A stretch of 64,000 nt of DNA, taken from assembly GCF_943193205.1 (NCBI RefSeq), contig NZ_CALPDD010000005.1, positions 83,437-147,436 on the forward strand. Reading direction: 5' to 3'. Below, piece by piece: positions 60,384 through 64,000 of the stretch; position 1 is the stretch's first letter, and each line of letters opens with the position of its first letter. The notes under the pieces were generated by a model. It had not been told where the DNA came from. It worked only from the letters and a program-made list of their open reading frames with translations, and did no database searches. The stretch comes from Alistipes muris (GTDB taxonomy: Bacteria; Bacteroidota; Bacteroidia; Bacteroidales; Rikenellaceae). The translations under genes and the position numbers were made by a program.

Positions 60384-61226
60384 ATGATAAACGACAAGGT
60401 GAGGATGTACCTGCTTCCTCCGCTTTTCAATGCGGCCGTGCGTGCCGGAGCCTCCATCATGCAGGTCTACAAGAACCGCGACGATTACGACATAAGCCTC
60501 AAGAGCGACCGTACCCCCATCACCATCGCCGACCGCCTGGCCCACAAGGTCATCCGCGAGTACCTCGGGCCCACGCGCATTCCCGTTCTGAGCGAGGAGG
60601 GGCGCGAGATGCTTTACGACGAGCGCCGCAACTGGGAGCTTTACTGGTTGGTCGATCCGCTCGACGGCACGGTCGAGTTCATCAAGGGCAACAACGAGTT
60701 CACGGTCAATATCGCCCTCATGGAGAACAACGTCTGCATGGGGGCCGTGATTTACGTGCCGTTTTACGAAAAGATGTACGTCGCCGGGCGCAATGCCGGA
60801 ACTTTCCTCAAAGAGCACGTCGCACCCGACGCCGCGGCCGATTATTCCTACGAGCGTATCGTCGAGGGTTTCCGGCCGCTGCCTTTGGCCGGGCCGCCGT
60901 CCCGGCCGTTGCGCGTCGCCGTCTCGCGGTCGCACCAGACTCCCGAGACCCACGAGCATATCGCCCGCCTGCGCGAGCGTTTCCCCGACCTGGAGGTCGT
61001 CGAGCAGGGCAGTTCCTACAAGTTCTGCATGTTGGCCGAGGGGCAGGCCGATTATTACGTGCGCACTACCCGCACTTTCGAGTGGGACACCGCAGCCGGG
61101 GAGCTGATTCTCGCCGAGGCGGGCGGTTCCACCCGTTCGCTTCCCGACGGCCGGGCCCTGCGTTACAACGAGGAGGACCTCCGCAATCCCTGGTTCGTCT
61201 GCCGTTCCAAGTTCTGCAAGGTCTGA
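60384..61226 (+). CDS. cysQ: 3'(2'),5'-bisphosphate nucleotidase CysQ-like
   Basis: The product is about 280 residues (293 if translation began at 60345). It hydrolyses PAP, the by-product of sulfation and sulfate reduction, to AMP. The lithium-sensitive phosphatase motifs are PVLSEEGREM (about 66), YWLVDPLDGTVEFIKGNNEFTVNIAL (about 86-111, split here) and TFEWDTAAGELILAEAGG (about 231-248). VEFI replaces the common KEFI. I placed the start at 60384 because the predicted transcription start is near 60349; this is inference. A MATPKTDLKPSVS extension is the alternative. Confidence 0.85.
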   Translation: MINDKVRMYLLPPLFNAAVRAGASIMQVYKNRDDYDISLKSDRTPITIADRLAHKVIREYLGPTRIPVLSEEGREMLYDERRNWELYWLVDPLDGTVEFIKGNNEFTVNIALMENNVCMGAVIYVPFYEKMYVAGRNAGTFLKEHVAPDAAADYSYERIVEGFRPLPLAGPPSRPLRVAVSRSHQTPETHEHIARLRERFPDLEVVEQGSSYKFCMLAEGQADYYVRTTRTFEWDTAAGELILAEAGGSTRSLPDGRALRYNEEDLRNPWFVCRSKFCKV

Positions 61227-61254
61227 ATCGTTCTCCGTCCGGTTTTTCCGAAAA

Positions 61255-61470
61255 AGCAGCCCCGTGTAGATGCTGGACGCAGCGCACGGAGAGGCCGAGC
61301 GCCCGTCCCGAGAACCCGTTCAGCGGATTGACGTTCCCCGAGTTGAAGTTCAGCCCGGCGGGTGACTTGCTGCCCGCAGCGTAGGACGACGACGACCAGT
61401 AGTCGCCTTCCGTGCCGACGCCCGTCAAGGCTCCCGCGTCGCGTGTGCGGTAGCCCGCAGCAGTCGCTTT
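61255..61470 (-). pseudogene. fragment of a FISUMP / DUF1566-type C-terminal domain
   Basis: Frame-conserved text on the minus strand reads TAAGYRTRDAGALTGVGTEG, then DYWSSSSYAAGSKSP, AGLNFNSGNVNPLNG and ALGLSVRCVQHLH. This is the C-terminal portion of the Fibrobacter-succinogenes-major-paralogous or Lcl-like domain, frequent in secreted Bacteroidetes proteins. A TGA at 61471-61473 ends the frame on its 5' side, and no signal peptide or N-terminal half exists upstream. It is therefore a truncated remnant or an orphan cassette. Confidence 0.75.
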
Positions 61471-61507
61471 TCAGCAATCGCTCGGATGAATGACAGAAAA
61501 AGTACTC

Positions 61508-61566
61508 AATGAATAATTAATAATGAATAGTGGATAATTATTCCTTATTAACTATTCATTATTCAC
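61508..61566. repeat. inverted A/T-rich repeat
   Basis: AATAATTAATAATGAATAGT (from about 61511) is matched by AACTATTCATTATTCA (about 61550-61566) in inverse orientation around TGGATAATTATTCC. It can form a long hairpin. Confidence 0.65.
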
Positions 61567-61611
61567 TAAAGTTTGTTTTCTGTCAGACTGGGGTGCACAG
61601 CTGACGGCAGT

Positions 61612-61645
61612 TAAAACGTTTCAGCAGCTTGTTAAAACGTTTCAG
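61612..61645. repeat. two direct copies of GTTAAAACGTTTCAGC
   Basis: The first copy (about 61612-61626, GTTAAAACGTTTCAGC) and second (about 61631-61646) are 20 bases apart. Both contain AAACGTTT. They resemble the 16 bp palindrome at 30062-30077 and LacI-type operators. No promoter is next to them. Confidence 0.5.
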
Positions 61646-61750
61646 CGCTCCGGTGAAAATCCCGAAGCGCCGTTGCGTCAGCGGATTGCTGAATCTACCT
61701 TACCTCGCTGGCACGCACCGTAGCCCGTGCCATTCCGGGTCGGGGCTGCT

Positions 61751-63055
61751 TTATTTCTGGCGGAAATAGATTTGCATCGGCACGCCCGAGAAGTCCCAGC
61801 GTTCGCGCATGTTGTTTTCGAGGAACCGCCGGTAGGGTTCCTTGATGTACTGCGGCAGGTTGACGAAGAACGCGAACTGCGGCGTCGGGGTCGGGAGCTG
61901 CGTCACGTACTTGATTTTGATGTACTTGCCTTTGGTCGCAGGGGGCGGGTAGTTCTCGATGAGCGGCAGCATGTGTTCGTTCAGTTCCGAGGTCGCTATG
62001 CGGCGTTTGCGCGCCTGGTGGACCTGCATGGCCGTTTGCAGTACGTCGAGGATGCGTTGTTTGTTGAGTACCGACGTGAAGATGATGGGGATGTCGTTGA
62101 ACGGCGCCAGCTTCTTCTTCAGAAACTCGGTCCATTCCTTCATCGTGTTGTTGCCCTTTTCGATGAGGTCCCATTTGTTGACCACGATGACGCAGCCTTT
62201 GCGGTTGCGGACGATAAGGTTGTGGATGTTGAGGTCCTGCGATTCGAGCCCCTGCTGCGCGTCGAGCATCAGGATGCAGACGTCCGAGTTCTCGATGGCG
62301 CGGATGGAGCGCATGACCGAGTAGAATTCGAGGTCTTCCATCGTCTTGCCTTTCTTGCGCATGCCGGCCGTGTCGACCAGGTAGAAGTCCATCCCGAATT
62401 TGTTGTAGCGCGTGTGGATCGAGTCGCGCGTGGTGCCCGCTATCGAGGTCACGATGTTGCGTTCTTCGCCTAAGAGCGCGTTGGTCAGCGACGACTTGCC
62501 TACGTTGGGACGGCCTACGATGGTGATGCGGGGCAGTTCGTCGTTCTCGTCGGCCGTCGGGTCTTCCGGCAGCGCTTCCAGAATGGCGTCCATCAGGTCG
62601 CCCGTGCCGCTTCCCGACATGGAGCTGATGCAGTAGGGGTCGCCCAGGCCCAGCGCATAGAATTCGTGCGACGAGTACATCTGGTCGTTGTTGTCGACCT
62701 TGTTGCAGACCAGGAACACTTTCTTGTTGCTCCGGCGCAGGATGTCGGCCATGAGCGCGTCGAGGTCGGTGATGCCCGTCGAGACTTCCACCAGGAACAG
62801 GATTACATCGGCTTCGTCGATGGCCAGCAGTACCTGACGGCGGATTTCGTCCTCGAAGATGTCTTCGGAGTTGACCGTGTAGCCGCCCGTGTCGATGACC
62901 GAGAATTCCTTGCCGTTCCAGTCGGTCTTGCCGTAGTGGCGGTCGCGCGTGGTGCCGGCCGTCGCGTCCACGATGGCTTTGCGTTGGCCGACCAGCCGGT
63001 TGAAAAGGGTGCTCTTGCCCACGTTCGGGCGTCCGACGATTGCTACGAGGCTCAT
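61751..63055 (-). CDS. der: GTPase Der (EngA), ribosome assembly
   Basis: The product is 434 residues with two G domains in tandem and a C-terminal KH-like domain. G1 motifs GRPNVGKST (8-16) and GRPNVGKSS (about 180) are each followed by G3 DTGGY / DTAGM and G4 NKVD / NKWD. The end reads [13 protein letters not shown], typical of Der. It is needed for 50S subunit assembly. The -7 box at 63088-63095 lies 32 bases upstream. Confidence 0.97.
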   Translation of the reverse strand: MSLVAIVGRPNVGKSTLFNRLVGQRKAIVDATAGTTRDRHYGKTDWNGKEFSVIDTGGYTVNSEDIFEDEIRRQVLLAIDEADVILFLVEVSTGITDLDALMADILRRSNKKVFLVCNKVDNNDQMYSSHEFYALGLGDPYCISSMSGSGTGDLMDAILEALPEDPTADENDELPRITIVGRPNVGKSSLTNALLGEERNIVTSIAGTTRDSIHTRYNKFGMDFYLVDTAGMRKKGKTMEDLEFYSVMRSIRAIENSDVCILMLDAQQGLESQDLNIHNLIVRNRKGCVIVVNKWDLIEKGNNTMKEWTEFLKKKLAPFNDIPIIFTSVLNKQRILDVLQTAMQVHQARKRRIATSELNEHMLPLIENYPPPATKGKYIKIKYVTQLPTPTPQFAFFVNLPQYIKEPYRRFLENNMRERWDFSGVPMQIYFRQK

Positions 63056-63087
63056 GTTGTCTCCTTGACTTTTGCGGTTTCGAGGGG

Positions 63088-63095
63088 CAAAGATA
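63088..63095 (-). promoter_or_regulatory. -7 box (TATCTTTG) for der
   Basis: The minus strand reads TATCTTTG. Its -33 region falls inside the GGTGAAA repeat arm (63105-63132), which offers CTTT words in place of TTTG. Confidence 0.6.
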
Positions 63096-63104
63096 CTTTT
63101 ATTC

Positions 63105-63245
63105 GGTGAAAGGTGAAAGGTGAAAGGTGAAATGTTGCAAGAAATTTCACGTGACGGCCCTTTTGCTGTATGGTCCGCAGGCGGTCTGTGTCATCGTTCA
63201 CTCGCCAAGGTCCCCTTTTCACTTTTCACTTTTCACTTTTCACTT
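63105..63245. repeat. inverted arrays of GGTGAAA / TTTTCAC short repeats
   Basis: Left arm: four GGTGAAA units in a row (63105-63132). Right arm: four TTTTCAC units (about 63216-63244). The arms can pair imperfectly across a core of about 83 bases. The site fills the gap between der and the upstream antiporter-like gene. Confidence 0.75.
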
Positions 63246-63251
63246 GTTGTC

Positions 63252-63905
63252 CTATCCTAAGTTCATGTTGAAGATGCCTTGTTGTTCGGCATGTCCGGCC
63301 TGTACGGGGTAGACCAGTACGAAGCTGTGGTCCGCCATGTTTTCGTCCAGGTAGGCCGGGATGCGGTACATGCCCGCCTGGTAGGAGATGCGGTCGCGGC
63401 GGCTCATGACGACCCACAGACAGTCGTCGCTGCGCAGTTCGGGCAGCAGGGCTGCGGGGTTGTCCCAGGTTTCTTCGCAGACGGCGTATTGTGCGATGTC
63501 TTTGCGGCGGCGACGGCCCCGCAGGTGTTCGACGGTTGTTTTCGGGGCGTGGAAAATCAGTTGGGCTCCCGTGTCGTGGGCCAGGTGGCGGATGCGCAGG
63601 AGCCATGCCTGGAATCCCGCTTCCAGCTCCGCCTTGCGCGGGACCACTACGTGGTGGCGCCGGATGGTCGGGAGCGGCTGGGCCGAATGGTAGATGAACG
63701 TCGTCACGGCGCATTGCGCCAGCACGGCTTGCAGGGTCTTGCCCAGCGCGGCGGTCGTCGCGGCGGTCGGTATGCCCGGAATCTGCACGTTGGGCCCCGG
63801 CGAATTCTCGTGCATGCCCAGCACCAGGTCCGTGATGTTGCGTTCGCGCACGGCGCTCACGATGGCGTTCACCGTGTTCACATCGTAGCGCAGCAGGCTG
63901 TGCAT
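63252..63905 (-). CDS. C-terminal part of a probable cation:proton antiporter (universal-stress-like domain), perhaps frameshifted
   Basis: The open frame covers about 217 residues from ATG at 63905. Text such as HSLLRYDVNTVNAIVSAVRERNITDLVLGMHE and LVYPVQAGHAEQQGIF resembles the universal-stress-like C-terminus of Bacteroidetes Na+/H+ antiporters. The membrane part is not in this frame: a TGA at 63945-63947 closes it upstream, while a different frame (AAMTIDHIALQFTPGIGVKG) looks coding between 63945 and 64000. Either the gene is broken by a one-base shift near 63945, or this is a separate small gene. The region beyond the window is needed to decide. Confidence 0.5.
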   Translation of the reverse strand: MHSLLRYDVNTVNAIVSAVRERNITDLVLGMHENSPGPNVQIPGIPTAATTAALGKTLQAVLAQCAVTTFIYHSAQPLPTIRRHHVVVPRKAELEAGFQAWLLRIRHLAHDTGAQLIFHAPKTTVEHLRGRRRRKDIAQYAVCEETWDNPAALLPELRSDDCLWVVMSRRDRISYQAGMYRIPAYLDENMADHSFVLVYPVQAGHAEQQGIFNMNLG

Positions 63906-64000
63906 GTGGATGTCGGCCGCGGCCGAACAGATGCACGGCGCCTTTCACCCCGATTCCGGGCGTGAACTGCAAGGCGATGTGGTCGATGGTCATGGCGGCT

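Larger units (their letters stand above)
61227..61750. other. 524-base region between cysQ and der: remnant and repeats, no intact gene
   Basis: Contents in order: a coding remnant on the minus strand (61255-61470), an inverted A/T-rich repeat (61508-61566), two AAAACGTTTC sites (61612-61645), and about 100 bases up to the der stop in which I see nothing. Confidence 0.7.

Noticed and set aside
61695..62174. Gene at the 3' end of der
   Set aside because: The frame is a shadow of der and extends into a region without coding character.

Overview
This is a 64 kb chromosomal stretch of a GC-rich member of the Bacteroidetes, most likely a Bacteroidales gut organism of the Alistipes/Rikenellaceae type (organism is inference). 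Supporting signs are the Bacteroidetes sigma-ABfr promoter pattern (TTTG, 19-21 bp, TAnnTTTG) before many genes, the scarcity of Shine-Dalgarno sites, a ribosomal protein S16 with a long Ala/Glu-rich tail, a DUF2723 membrane protein, and abundant intergenic repeats typical of the phylum. No prophage, IS element, CRISPR array, rRNA gene or plasmid function is visible. The window is a dense core genome: about 58 protein genes and one tRNA.

Layout. 1-229: start of an acyltransferase-3 membrane protein. 349-9107 (minus): operon glutaminyl cyclotransferase, metH, metF, M20 amidohydrolase, rnr. 9353-14859 (plus): tig, clpP, clpX (protein folding and degradation), then tkt. 15139-20884: ung, alkaline phosphatase, a minus operon rarA / outer membrane protein / YfcE-like phosphoesterase / TonB-like protein, and a CD225-DUF2752 membrane pair. 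20885-26627 (minus): manA, prfB, a cytidylate-kinase-like gene, a MATE transporter, cysS. 26847-32719 (plus): DUF2723 protein, then glyS-ruvX-def with overlapping genes. 32800-39637 (minus): a porin-like protein, ppdK, a degenerate EEP-fold secreted protein, mnmA, rimM, rpsP. 39826: tRNA-Arg(TCT). 39958-46018 (minus): an overlapping operon lptB, aroA, aroC, prmC, recX, M23 peptidase. 46120-49593 (plus): recQ, two tiny membrane proteins, rsmA. 49709-52203 (minus): an active/inactive M16 peptidase pair. 52637-56748 (plus): pyruvate:ferredoxin oxidoreductase and a META-domain lipoprotein. 57350-57943 (minus): rpmA and rplU. 58103-61226 (plus): a three-gene overlapping operon (pseudo-receiver, HEAT-repeat membrane protein, catalytically altered GT2-like protein), then cysQ. 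61751-63905 (minus): der and the C-terminal part of a probable cation:proton antiporter.

How genes work together. MetH and MetF form the one-carbon/methionine module. PFOR and PPDK place the cell in anaerobic pyruvate metabolism. ClpXP and trigger factor form a proteostasis block. Many neighbours overlap as ATGA or TGATG, which points to translational coupling in a lineage that hardly uses Shine-Dalgarno sites.

The two most unusual items are (1) a family of roughly 70-81 bp tandem intergenic repeats that carry the promoters themselves, with a palindrome at the -33 box that stays palindromic although its sequence changes between copies (9171-9301, 12750-12789, 19948-20183, 52315-52549), and (2) the 58103-60326 operon, which keeps the architecture of a receiver/HEAT/GT2 exopolysaccharide-type locus but has lost the phospho-acceptor Asp and the glycosyltransferase DxD residues.
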